Below, one piece after another: positions 1-8,300 of a stretch of 49,935 nt of DNA. Made by a program: the position numbers and the translations under genes. A model generated the notes under the pieces. It was not told the DNA's origin. It saw only the letters and a program-made list of their open reading frames with translations, and ran no database searches. Source of the stretch: an uncultured bacterium. Lineage in GTDB: Bacteria; Planctomycetota; UBA1135; GCA-002686595. The stretch's first letter is position 1, and each line of letters opens with the position of its first letter. The DNA lies in contig CALJGV010000015.1 of assembly GCA_938075305.1 (NCBI GenBank), forward strand, positions 1 through 49,935. The letters run 5' to 3'.

Positions 1-150
1 GCTGGCCACTCTGCTGCTGGCCACTCTGCTGCTGGCCGCTCTGCTGCTGGCCGCTCTGCTGCTGGCCGCTCTGCTGCTGGCCGCTCTGCTGCTGGCCGCT
101 CTGCTGCTGGCCGCTCTTCTGCTGGCCACTCTGCTGCTGGCCACTCTGCT
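1..150 (-). repeat. 15-bp tandem repeat encoding QQSGQ, 10 copies, truncated by window edge
   Basis: Ten consecutive 15-base units (gctggccRctctgct on the plus strand) fill positions 1-150 in one reading frame. Differences are A/G at one third-codon position and a single G-to-T that changes Gln to Lys in the unit at 106-120. In the coding minus strand each unit reads Gln-Gln-Ser-Gly-Gln. The array reaches base 1, so its true copy number is unknown. Confidence 0.95.
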
Positions 151-1732
151 GGGCCGCAGCGGATGCGGCATCGCGCGCTGCGGAGGCAGCCCTCTCCATG
201 GCCTCGCGGGCGCGCTCCAGGGCGGCGGCCGCCTCGGAGGCTCCAGGGATCGCCCCCTCAGGACCAGCCTCCGCGGCGCGGCGCGCCTCACGCTCGAGTT
301 CGGCGGCCGCCTGAGCGGCGCCCTCCTGGCGCTCCCTTGCTCGGTCGGCCTGGCCGGCAGCGCGGCCGAGGGCCCGATCCAAGGCCGCGAGGGCCTCCGC
401 CGTGGCCTCACGCGCCTCCCGTGCACGCGCCTCGGCCTCGCGGGCGGCGCGGGAGTCTCCCGGGTTCCCTGACGCCTCGCGCTCGGCCTCGGCGCGCGCG
501 GCGCTCGCGGCCTCAGCTCGCTCGAGAGCGGCCCCGATCTCCGCGGCCTGCTCGGCGGTGGAGCGGCGCTCGCCGGCCTCAGCGGCCTCCGCCAGGGCCT
601 CGGCCGTGTCCTGGGCCTCGCGGCGCCCCTCACTGGCGGCTGCCCTCCGTTCGGCCGCCGCCGCGCGGGCGTCCCGGGCGCGTTCGGCTGCGGCCTCGGT
701 GGCCCGTGCGCGCGCCTTCGGATCTGCGCCCTCGTCCGCGCTCCGGGCGATCTCCTGCGCGGCCTCACGGAGCTCCCCTGCGGCCTCGAGCACCTCGTCA
801 TCGCCGGCGAGCTCGCCGCGTCGCTCGAGGTCGTCGGCCACTCGATCTAGCTCGGCCGCCGCTTCCCCGGCAGCCTTGGGCGTGGCGGTGGTGGGGGAGG
901 CGCTTCTTGAGGCCTCCTCGAGGGCGGCGGCTGCGCGGTCCAGGTCCGCCGCGCGAGCCTCATCGGAGCGGGCTGCAGCCAGCGAGGGGCGCATGGACTC
1001 CAACATGGCCCGGTCCCCCGCGTTGGCGGCGCGGAACTCCTCGGCGCGCGCTCGCTGTTCGGCCTCCAGGGCCTTGAGTTCGCTCAGGAGCCGCTCGGCG
1101 TCGAGCAGACCGGAGGCCCGCGAGCGCTCCTCGTTCTCGCGTAGGAGGCGCTGCTGTTCCTCGATGGCGCTGTCGATCCGGTCGAGGACCTCCCGCTGCT
1201 CGGGGGTGGTGGCGTCCTGGCGCAGGGCCTCGGTGTCCTTGCGGATCTCCTGCTCCTCGCTGGCGATGGCGTTCAGCTCGGCGCGGATCTCCCTGATCTG
1301 CTGAAGGTCCTCCTCGATCGACTCCTGCCGATCTCGCTCGGTGAGGATGTCCAGCAGCCTGGCGACGCGCCCGATGATGCGCTCCTGCCGCTCGAGGGCC
1401 GCGAGGACCCGGTTGCCCTCGAGGTCCTCGCTCGAGTTGTTCATGAGCTCCTCGATGGTTCGACCGTCGGCGTCGGTGGGCCGCTCGTCGAGGAACTCCA
1501 GGGCCTGGCGCAGGAGCGCCGCGGCGCCCGGGCGTTGCTCCGCCTCGTAGCGGGGCGCGAGCTTCACGATCTTCTCGCGCAGGCGCTTGATCTGTCGTTG
1601 GAGGCTGAGTTGCTCGTCCGCGAGGGCGCGCCGGTCCCGGGACCGGTCGTCCTGGGGCGCAGCGAGCGCCGGGCCAGCGGTGCCCACCGCCGTGACGAGC
1701 AGGAGCATCATCGTGGGGAGGATTCGCTTCAT
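1..1732 (-). CDS. Exported coiled-coil protein with C-terminal QQSGQ repeat (partial, runs off left edge)
   Basis: I translated this frame by hand from the ATG at 1732; it stays open for about 577 codons to the window edge. The start overlaps the upstream stop as ATGA. Residues 1-26 look like a signal peptide (MKRILPTMMLLLVTAVGTAG...ALA). The rest is almost entirely charged Glu/Arg/Ala-rich heptad-like sequence, e.g. LQQIREIRAELNAIASEEQE, predicting a long coiled coil. It then becomes very Ala/Glu/Arg-rich, and from about residue 528 turns into tandem QQSGQ pentapeptides. It is the last visible gene of the MoxR operon, so a periplasmic or surface structural role is plausible. No enzymatic domain is recognised and the C terminus is not seen. 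Confidence 0.8.
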   Translation of the reverse strand, partial: MKRILPTMMLLLVTAVGTAGPALAAPQDDRSRDRRALADEQLSLQRQIKRLREKIVKLAPRYEAEQRPGAAALLRQALEFLDERPTDADGRTIEELMNNSSEDLEGNRVLAALERQERIIGRVARLLDILTERDRQESIEEDLQQIREIRAELNAIASEEQEIRKDTEALRQDATTPEQREVLDRIDSAIEEQQRLLRENEERSRASGLLDAERLLSELKALEAEQRARAEEFRAANAGDRAMLESMRPSLAAARSDEARAADLDRAAAALEEASRSASPTTATPKAAGEAAAELDRVADDLERRGELAGDDEVLEAAGELREAAQEIARSADEGADPKARARATEAAAERARDARAAAAERRAAASEGRREAQDTAEALAEAAEAGERRSTAEQAAEIGAALERAEAASAARAEAEREASGNPGDSRAAREAEARAREAREATAEALAALDRALGRAAGQADRARERQEGAAQAAAELEREARRAAEAGPEGAIPGASEAAAALERAREAMERAASAARDAASAAAQQSGQQQSGQQKSGQQQSGQQQSGQQQSGQQQSGQQQSGQQQSGQQQSGQ

Positions 1733-4110
1733 CGGTCGTTCTCCGCTGCCTTGCGGGTCCGCTCCTTGAGGTTCTTCTGCCGGCTGAGGATGTCCCGGGT
1801 GAGCGAGAGCACCGACTGCAGGCTGTCCCACTCTCCGAGCTCTCCTGTGAGACGGTCCATGGTCGCCCGGAGTTCGGTGAGCCGCAGGTCTGCCTCGGCG
1901 AGCGCGTTGCTGGCGCTCTCGAGGTCGCCCGCGTCCCGGACAGCCTCGAGCGAGGAGATCCACGCCTCCATGCGCGGGCCAGTGGCCTCCAGGGCGATCC
2001 CGACGATGCGCACGAGGTCTCCGGCACGCTCGGGGTTGCCGAGCTGACCGGCCGCGAGCTCGTCTGAGATTGCAGCCCACGCCTCGTCGTCGAAGCTCCG
2101 CTCGGTCGAGGCCGCGGTGAGCTCCGAAAGGCGGCGCTCGAGGGCGCCGGAGCGCTCGTCGAGTCGTGAGTAGATCATGGCCGCGGCGAGTCCAGACAGG
2201 TCCCTCGCGATCGAACGCAGGTCCCCGCGCTGGCGCCGGGCTTCGTTGGCGGCGCGGACGAGGGCCCCCGGATCGGGGAGCTCTGCGGCGTCGCCGGAGA
2301 GCGAGGCGAGCAGCGCCTCCAGGTCCCGCTTGGCGGGCTCCATGGTCCGGTCGAGACGCTCGACGGCCTCGGCCGCGGCGCTCAAGCCGTCACGCTGGCC
2401 GCGCATGAACTCGTCCGTGCTCACCACGCGGACGAGGAGCGCGCTGGTGCGGGAGACGTTGGGTTCTGGCTCTCGGGTGTCCTTGGCCTCGATGAAGAGC
2501 GCGGTCACGCTCCCCACGAGGGACTCCGCCGAGGGGAATAGGGCCTTGACCTCCATGGGGTTCGAGGCAAGGGCGGCCACGCGGGTGCGCCCCTCTGAGG
2601 CGGTCGTGGGGTCCGCGACCATGGTGACCTCGAGGGGACGGGAATCGAGGACCTCGTCGGTCGCGGCGTCGCGGCCCTCGAGCCGGACGCCGCCGACGCC
2701 GAAGTCATCGCGGACAAGGACCCGGAGGGGGACCACGCCACCCTCCACGACCTCGGTCTCGCTACGGCCCGGCGCCAGCACCAGCAGCTCGGGGCGCCGA
2801 TCCGGCACCACCTCGATCCCGAAGAGCGCGGGGTCGGGGTTCCCGAGGCCGGCGGCGTCCGTGAGCTCCACCCGGAAGCGGAGCGACTGGACCATCACGT
2901 CGGAGAAGCTCAGCCCCGGGCTGGGAGCGGGGGCTTCGCCCTCGGTGGGGGCGGGGCCGAGCCGGGGGAACGGGACCGACTCGAGCTCTCGCACCTGGTC
3001 ATCCGGGAAGGTCCGGGCGATGCCCGTGGCGTCCGCGGGGTCGGTCTTCACGTGGACGGTGACGCGGGAGCCGGCGAGGACGGAGACCTTGGTCTCGGAC
3101 TCGGTGCGGATCGGCAGGCCCGCGTAGGCGGGCGGCTCGATCACGAACGCCAGCCCTGCGATGTCGGGGGGCTGGAGGACCTCGACCACGATCTTCGGGA
3201 CGCCTCGATCGTCGTCGCCGCCCACGACGGTGAGCGACGTGGACTCCTGGAGGGAGGGGAGCAGCGTGCGATACTGACCGGGGCCGCTCGGACCGACCTC
3301 GATGGACGTCCCGCTCTCGAAGGTCACGGTGACGAACTCGGGCTTGTCGCCCAGGGCGGTCACGATGAGCGGCACGTCGCTCCCGCGCGCCGCCCGCACG
3401 AGGATCGTCTCCTGGTCGGGACGCCGGACCTCGAGGCCCGGCGCGTCGTCGGGGACGGAGACCTCCAGAGTGGTCGCCCGCGGCCAGGCGACGTTGGCGC
3501 CGAGCATCCGGGCCGCGAAGATGCGGGCCATGGCCGGCTCGGCGGAGAGGCCCGCCGTGGCGGCGGCCAGCGCGACCAGCGCCGTCGCCATGCGGCGTCT
3601 CGGGCCTCGCCCGTCCGTGACCCGGCGCAGGTCCACGCTCGCGGCCAGCGCCTCGGCGCGGGCGGCCACGTCGCGAACGAGCTCGGCGGCCGGCGAGTCG
3701 GCGGGGACGGAGCCATCGAGCTGGACCGCGCTAACGAAGAGGTCCTGCCGGCGGTCCCTGTCGACCGCGCGCTCGGCGAGCATGGCGAGCTCCGGGCGGC
3801 CGGGGAGGGCGCGGACGTGCTGGAAGAGGCTCCGGCGCAGGAGGTACAGGGTGCCGCCAGCCAGGACGGCCAGGTGGAGGATCCTCACCGGCGCCGGGAG
3901 CCGCAGCAGGCGGTCGGCCGCATACATGAACAGCAGCCACGCCGCGCCCGCCGCCAGGACGGTGCCCACACCGTGGAGGAGGACACCGCGTGAGAGCGAT
4001 CCCCGCAGCCGCCGCAGCAGGGCGTTGAGGAGCGGGGTCTCCACCCGCGCGGTGGTTCCCTCCACTCCGCGCTGGCTCGCGGCGGCGCTGCTCGTGTCCT
4101 TTGCGCTCAT
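1729..4110 (-). CDS. Large membrane-anchored protein, DUF4175-like
   Basis: This is a 793-aa protein. It has an N-terminal hydrophobic hairpin (about residues 40-85, containing VLAAGAAWLLFMYAADRLL and ILHLAVLAGGTLYLL) followed by a long extracytoplasmic part. That part has beta-rich stretches (e.g. YRTLLPSLQESTSLTVVGGD) and a C-terminal helical region of about 250 residues rich in Glu/Arg/Leu. The architecture of two N-terminal membrane segments plus Ig-like and coiled regions resembles DUF4175/TIGR02302-type proteins, which occur beside MoxR/BatA genes. It lies 7 bases after the toroid gene stop and its own stop overlaps the next start. Function is unknown; partnership with the downstream coiled-coil protein is inferred from translational coupling. 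Confidence 0.7.
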   Translation of the reverse strand: MSAKDTSSAAASQRGVEGTTARVETPLLNALLRRLRGSLSRGVLLHGVGTVLAAGAAWLLFMYAADRLLRLPAPVRILHLAVLAGGTLYLLRRSLFQHVRALPGRPELAMLAERAVDRDRRQDLFVSAVQLDGSVPADSPAAELVRDVAARAEALAASVDLRRVTDGRGPRRRMATALVALAAATAGLSAEPAMARIFAARMLGANVAWPRATTLEVSVPDDAPGLEVRRPDQETILVRAARGSDVPLIVTALGDKPEFVTVTFESGTSIEVGPSGPGQYRTLLPSLQESTSLTVVGGDDDRGVPKIVVEVLQPPDIAGLAFVIEPPAYAGLPIRTESETKVSVLAGSRVTVHVKTDPADATGIARTFPDDQVRELESVPFPRLGPAPTEGEAPAPSPGLSFSDVMVQSLRFRVELTDAAGLGNPDPALFGIEVVPDRRPELLVLAPGRSETEVVEGGVVPLRVLVRDDFGVGGVRLEGRDAATDEVLDSRPLEVTMVADPTTASEGRTRVAALASNPMEVKALFPSAESLVGSVTALFIEAKDTREPEPNVSRTSALLVRVVSTDEFMRGQRDGLSAAAEAVERLDRTMEPAKRDLEALLASLSGDAAELPDPGALVRAANEARRQRGDLRSIARDLSGLAAAMIYSRLDERSGALERRLSELTAASTERSFDDEAWAAISDELAAGQLGNPERAGDLVRIVGIALEATGPRMEAWISSLEAVRDAGDLESASNALAEADLRLTELRATMDRLTGELGEWDSLQSVLSLTRDILSRQKNLKERTRKAAENDR

Positions 4111-4117
4111 CCGGTAA

Positions 4118-5320
4118 TCAGCGGTGGAAGATGGGGAGGAAGTCGTAGGGGATCTCGAGGATCAAGCAGGCCATGGCCGTGCTGAAGGCGCCGCCGGGTC
4201 CGGTCTCGTTGGGCCAGGAACCATCCGCTCGCTGGTATCGGATCAGTAGCTCACGCAGACGGGAGAAGTAGTTCACCCAGTCGTGCCCCCCCTTCGTGTA
4301 CATGGCCTGCACCCCGTAGTAGTGGCCGTACCAGAAGAAGTAGTGACCGACAGCGCCGTAGCGCCGGTTGAAGCTGTCGAACTGCGAGTTCAGGAAGTCG
4401 ATGCCGCGGTCGATCAGCTCGTCGGAGTAGATGCCGAGCCCGTTGAGCGCCGTGACCCCCGCGGAGGTCAGGGGGAACGTCGAACGGGACTGCGCCTGGC
4501 GCTGGTAGCTGAAGGTGCCGAGGGCGCTGTAGCGCACCGACCGTCGCTGGTTCCCCGTCACGGCGGAGTCCACGACGTAGCGGATCGCGAGGTCGACGGT
4601 GGACTTGGGCACGCGGATCCCGATGTTCCGGGCTGCGCGGAGCGCCAGCACCTGGCAGACGACGATGGACATGTCCGACTCGCGGGCGAGGGGGACATAG
4701 CGCCAGCCGCCCTCCTCGTTCTGGCACTTGACGATGAAGTCGACGGCTTTCTGGAGGCGCAGGCGGACGTCCTCCCGGTGGGTCATGCCGTAGATCTCGG
4801 CCAGGAAGAGGGTGGCGAAGGCGTGGCTGTACATCCGCGTCCCGGCGAAGGTGATGTAGCCGTCCTCCTGGACGCAGCCCAGCACGAAGTCCACCGCGCG
4901 ATCGAGGGCCTCTCCGTACTCGCCACGGCCGGGCAGGTGCCCGCCCGCGAGGAAGGCGATGCCCGCCAGGGAGGTGACGCCGACATGGGCCGCGGCGGAG
5001 CTGGTCGAGCGGTAGGAGTTGTTGAGCTTGAACCCCACGGCGGCGGTCCATGACCCGTCGGTGTTCTGCTCCCTGGCGAGCCAGGCGAGGCCCCGCTCGG
5101 TGGCTCGCTCCTGCTCGGGGGTGATCTTCACGCCCCGCGTCGTCGCGGTCCGCTGACCGTCATCGAGGGGAGCGGGCGCCTTGGCGGGGGACGTGGCCAG
5201 GCCGGCAGGGGGCGAGCCGAAGGGGGTGAGGCCAGAGAGCTCCACGCCGCCCGCGCCCATCGCCACCAGGCCAGCGGCCGCGACGGCGATTGACTTGAGT
5301 TGTTGCAGGGGGAGCTTCAT
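4118..5320 (-). CDS. Exported prenyltransferase/squalene-oxidase-repeat (alpha/alpha toroid) protein
   Basis: This 400-aa protein has an N-terminal hydrophobic segment (about residues 9-32). Repeated toroid motifs follow: GLAWLAREQNTDGSW near residue 90, AVDFVLGCVQEDGYI near 150, AVDFIVKCQNEEGGWRY near 190, and YQRADGSWPNETGPGGAFST near the end. These QxxDGSW-type repeats define the squalene cyclase/prenyltransferase superfamily fold. I do not see the DxDD motif expected of a squalene-hopene cyclase, so it is better read as a non-cyclase toroid protein of the kind common in planctomycetes. It starts inside the end of the propeller gene (4-base overlap), so the two are probably co-translated and may act together outside the cytoplasm. 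Confidence 0.85.
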   Translation of the reverse strand: MKLPLQQLKSIAVAAAGLVAMGAGGVELSGLTPFGSPPAGLATSPAKAPAPLDDGQRTATTRGVKITPEQERATERGLAWLAREQNTDGSWTAAVGFKLNNSYRSTSSAAAHVGVTSLAGIAFLAGGHLPGRGEYGEALDRAVDFVLGCVQEDGYITFAGTRMYSHAFATLFLAEIYGMTHREDVRLRLQKAVDFIVKCQNEEGGWRYVPLARESDMSIVVCQVLALRAARNIGIRVPKSTVDLAIRYVVDSAVTGNQRRSVRYSALGTFSYQRQAQSRSTFPLTSAGVTALNGLGIYSDELIDRGIDFLNSQFDSFNRRYGAVGHYFFWYGHYYGVQAMYTKGGHDWVNYFSRLRELLIRYQRADGSWPNETGPGGAFSTAMACLILEIPYDFLPIFHR

Positions 5321-8300
5321 CGTTGCATCACGGCCATCCGCCGGGCGCCCATCATGACCAGGGACCCGCCGATCCCGCTCAGATTCCGCCAGCGGGCGGA
5401 GATCCCGCCGGACTCGACGGGGCGCGTCTCCACGTGCCGTCCGGTGGCGCTGTCCAGGAACATCAGCCGCATATCGGGCCGAACCGATCGATTCTGTCCG
5501 GTGGCCTGGCGGACCAGCATCGCGACCACGCCATCCCCAAGCGCAGGAGCGGCCAGGCTCTCGACGCCGGAGGCCTGGAGCGGGCGAGCCGAGGCCTGCC
5601 GCCAGATGACCCCGCGGCTGGCGTGGATGCCCTCCAGCAGCGGAGGGGCCTCGCCGTTCTCCGTGATGCCGATCAGCAGGGGGCTGTCGAGCACGACGCG
5701 GACGCGGATGTTGACGCCCACGAGGTGGGTCTTGCTGTCGATCGCCGCGAGCGGCGCGCGACGGATGATCCCGTTCTCCTCGTCGATGACGTGCAGGCCC
5801 AGCTGGGGCCGGGTCAGGTTGCTGCGACGGGACCCGGAGTTGCCGACCCGCTCCAGCATCGCGAGCCGCACCCGCTCCGTGCTCCCGACCTCCCTGGGCA
5901 GGTCCACCAGTCCGACCAGGTTGTGGACCCCTCCATCGAAGCGGTCAAGGTCCACTTTCCACACCTCGAGGCCGTCGTCGAGGTCGAAGGCCACCACCCG
6001 GTTCTCCGAGCGGGTGTTGTAGCCCCCCTCGATGGTGGCGAGCACGAGGTGCCTTCCGTCCGCCCATGCGGACTGGGCCTCCCGGGCGTTGAGCTGGCCG
6101 GTGTTCGGCGCCGACAACGGCTGCCCGGTGGAGAGGTCGTGCACCCCCGCCTGGGTCCCGCGGAGCGGCAGGAGGACGAACCGGCCGTTGGCGACCTTGA
6201 TCTCGGGGTGGAAGCGATCACCGATCACGCCGAGCTTCCAGAGCTGGATCCCCAGCACCGTGTCCAGGCCGTAGACCTCCGCCGGCTTCCCCGTATCGAG
6301 GAAGCGGGAGACGATGACCGCGACCCCGCCGGAGACCGTGGCCGAGGTGATGCCGCGGTCGGGGATCTCGAACTCCCACCGCAGTTCACCCGTCGCCGCG
6401 TCGCGGCTGATGACGCGATCCCGTTCGGCCACGATCACGCTGTCCCCGGTGGGGCAGACGCGAGGCTCCCTGTCCCGTCGACCGAGGCCGAGGTCCGCGG
6501 GGTGGGCCCAGCGGACGCCGACGCCGGGGGACACCGCCGCGAACTGGTCCCGCGAGGCGGCGAAGAGCACCTGGGTGCCCGCGGGGATCTCGCGTGCGGG
6601 GTCCCCGTTCAGCCGGAGGGAGCCGACGGGCGTGAAGTCCCCGGCCCTGCTCGCGGCGTGATCGATGGTGACCTGCTGGTCGAAGGTCGAGCTCGTGGGC
6701 TCGACGATGGGGAGGGCGGCCCGCCACCGGGTGGCGAGGTCCTCGAGGCGCTGGGTGCCGACGGAGGCCAGCTCCACCTCCAGCGAGGGGCGGTAGCGGG
6801 CGAGGTTCAGGGCGATGCTGGCGCGGAGCTCGAGGTTGCCTGCCTCGCCCATGACCTCGGCCAGGCGCGCCAGCTGGGACGCCTCGCGCGCCGTGCACCG
6901 GGCCGGATGCCAGTCGAAGGAGAGGGCCGAGATGACGAGCTGCGCGACCTGTTCGGGGTCGCCCCGCTCGATGGCGAACTCCACCCGGTCTTCCGCCGCC
7001 CGGGTGGCGGCGGCCGAGCCTGGATAGAGCCTGGGGAGCCGCTCGAGCAGCTCATCGGAGCCGGAGCTCGCGTAGGCCGAGCGGGCGCTCGCGAGCGCCT
7101 CGTCCGCCTCGACCTCGAGGTCCGCGATGGCGGCGGAGCCCTGGTGGAGCATGCGGATGGCGAAGATCCGAGCGGCGGCCCACTGGGCGCTCGTCGTCTC
7201 GAACAGCCGCTCTGCGGGGTGTTCGCGTAGCACGGCGTGGAGCGCCGTGAGCTCGGACTTCAGCGCGGCCTCGAGGTCGGGGAGCGCCCGCGCCATCTCC
7301 ACCTGACTGATGCGGGCGAAGAGCCCCGCGGGGATGCGGGCGGAGACCACGCCACCCATGTTCTCGGACTCGGGGCGCAGGGAGGCGGACCGGGGGGTCA
7401 CGGGGCCTCTCCACGGATCGATCCAGAGGGAAGCGGTCATCAGGCGGTCGCCGGTCCCGGCGTCGTCCCGGGCCGCTTCCATGACGCGACCCAGTGCGCT
7501 CTCGGCGCTCCACTGGGCGCCCAGGGAGCTGGCCTCCACCGCGACATCGAGCCCGGCGTGGCGCTCCAGGATCCCGTCCACGATCGCGGCGCGAGCGAGC
7601 GGGTCGCGGGTGCGCTCGATCTCGTGGAGCGCGAGGAGCGCTTCGAGCCGCAGGGGGCGGGAGGCGCTGAACTCGACAGCATCCCGGGCGGCAGCCCGCG
7701 CGGCGTCAGCGTCCCCGCGCAGGCGCTCGCCGCGGGACCGCAGGAGGAACCCGCGGTGGACCTGGTACCGGCGCATGGACGCCCCGCTCACCCGCTCGGG
7801 GTCGTCGGTGCCCCCGGCGTCGAAGGCCGCGACAGCGGCCTCGGCCTCGTCGATGAGACCCAGGGCCTCCTCGACCATCGCCCCGCGCTCGAGCAGCGCC
7901 TCCGCGCGCTCGAGGAGGAGCCTCACGAGGCCGTAGGTCTCGGACCCCGAGGCGCCGGGGGCCTGCGCGGCGGCGCGAGCCCGGGCCACCATGGCGGCCC
8001 ACTCGAAGCGCGCGTTCAAGAAGTCGCCGTCCGTCGAGAAGAGCATCCCGTCGGCCACGAGGAGTTGACCCGCTCCGAGCCGCCCTCCCGTGACCTCCTC
8101 CCGGACCCGTCCGCTCTGTCGATCCAGGACGACCACGCCCTTGCCAGTGGGCACGAAGACGCTGTCCGCGTCCACCGCCGGGAAACCGGCGTCGCCCTGT
8201 AGCGTCCCCTCGAGGGGCCACGCCCAGGCGCGCCTGAGGGGCGGGCCGAGCCGGGTGCCCCGCGGGAACTCCACGGAGACGACGGCGGTGCCGCCGAGGA

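Noticed and set aside
1..150. Tandem 15-base units as a CRISPR array
   Set aside because: There are no spacers; the units abut directly and stay in one reading frame.
5323..7230. 635-codon open frame on the plus strand
   Set aside because: It is antisense to the propeller gene, has composition typical of a shadow frame in GC-rich DNA and shows no domain.
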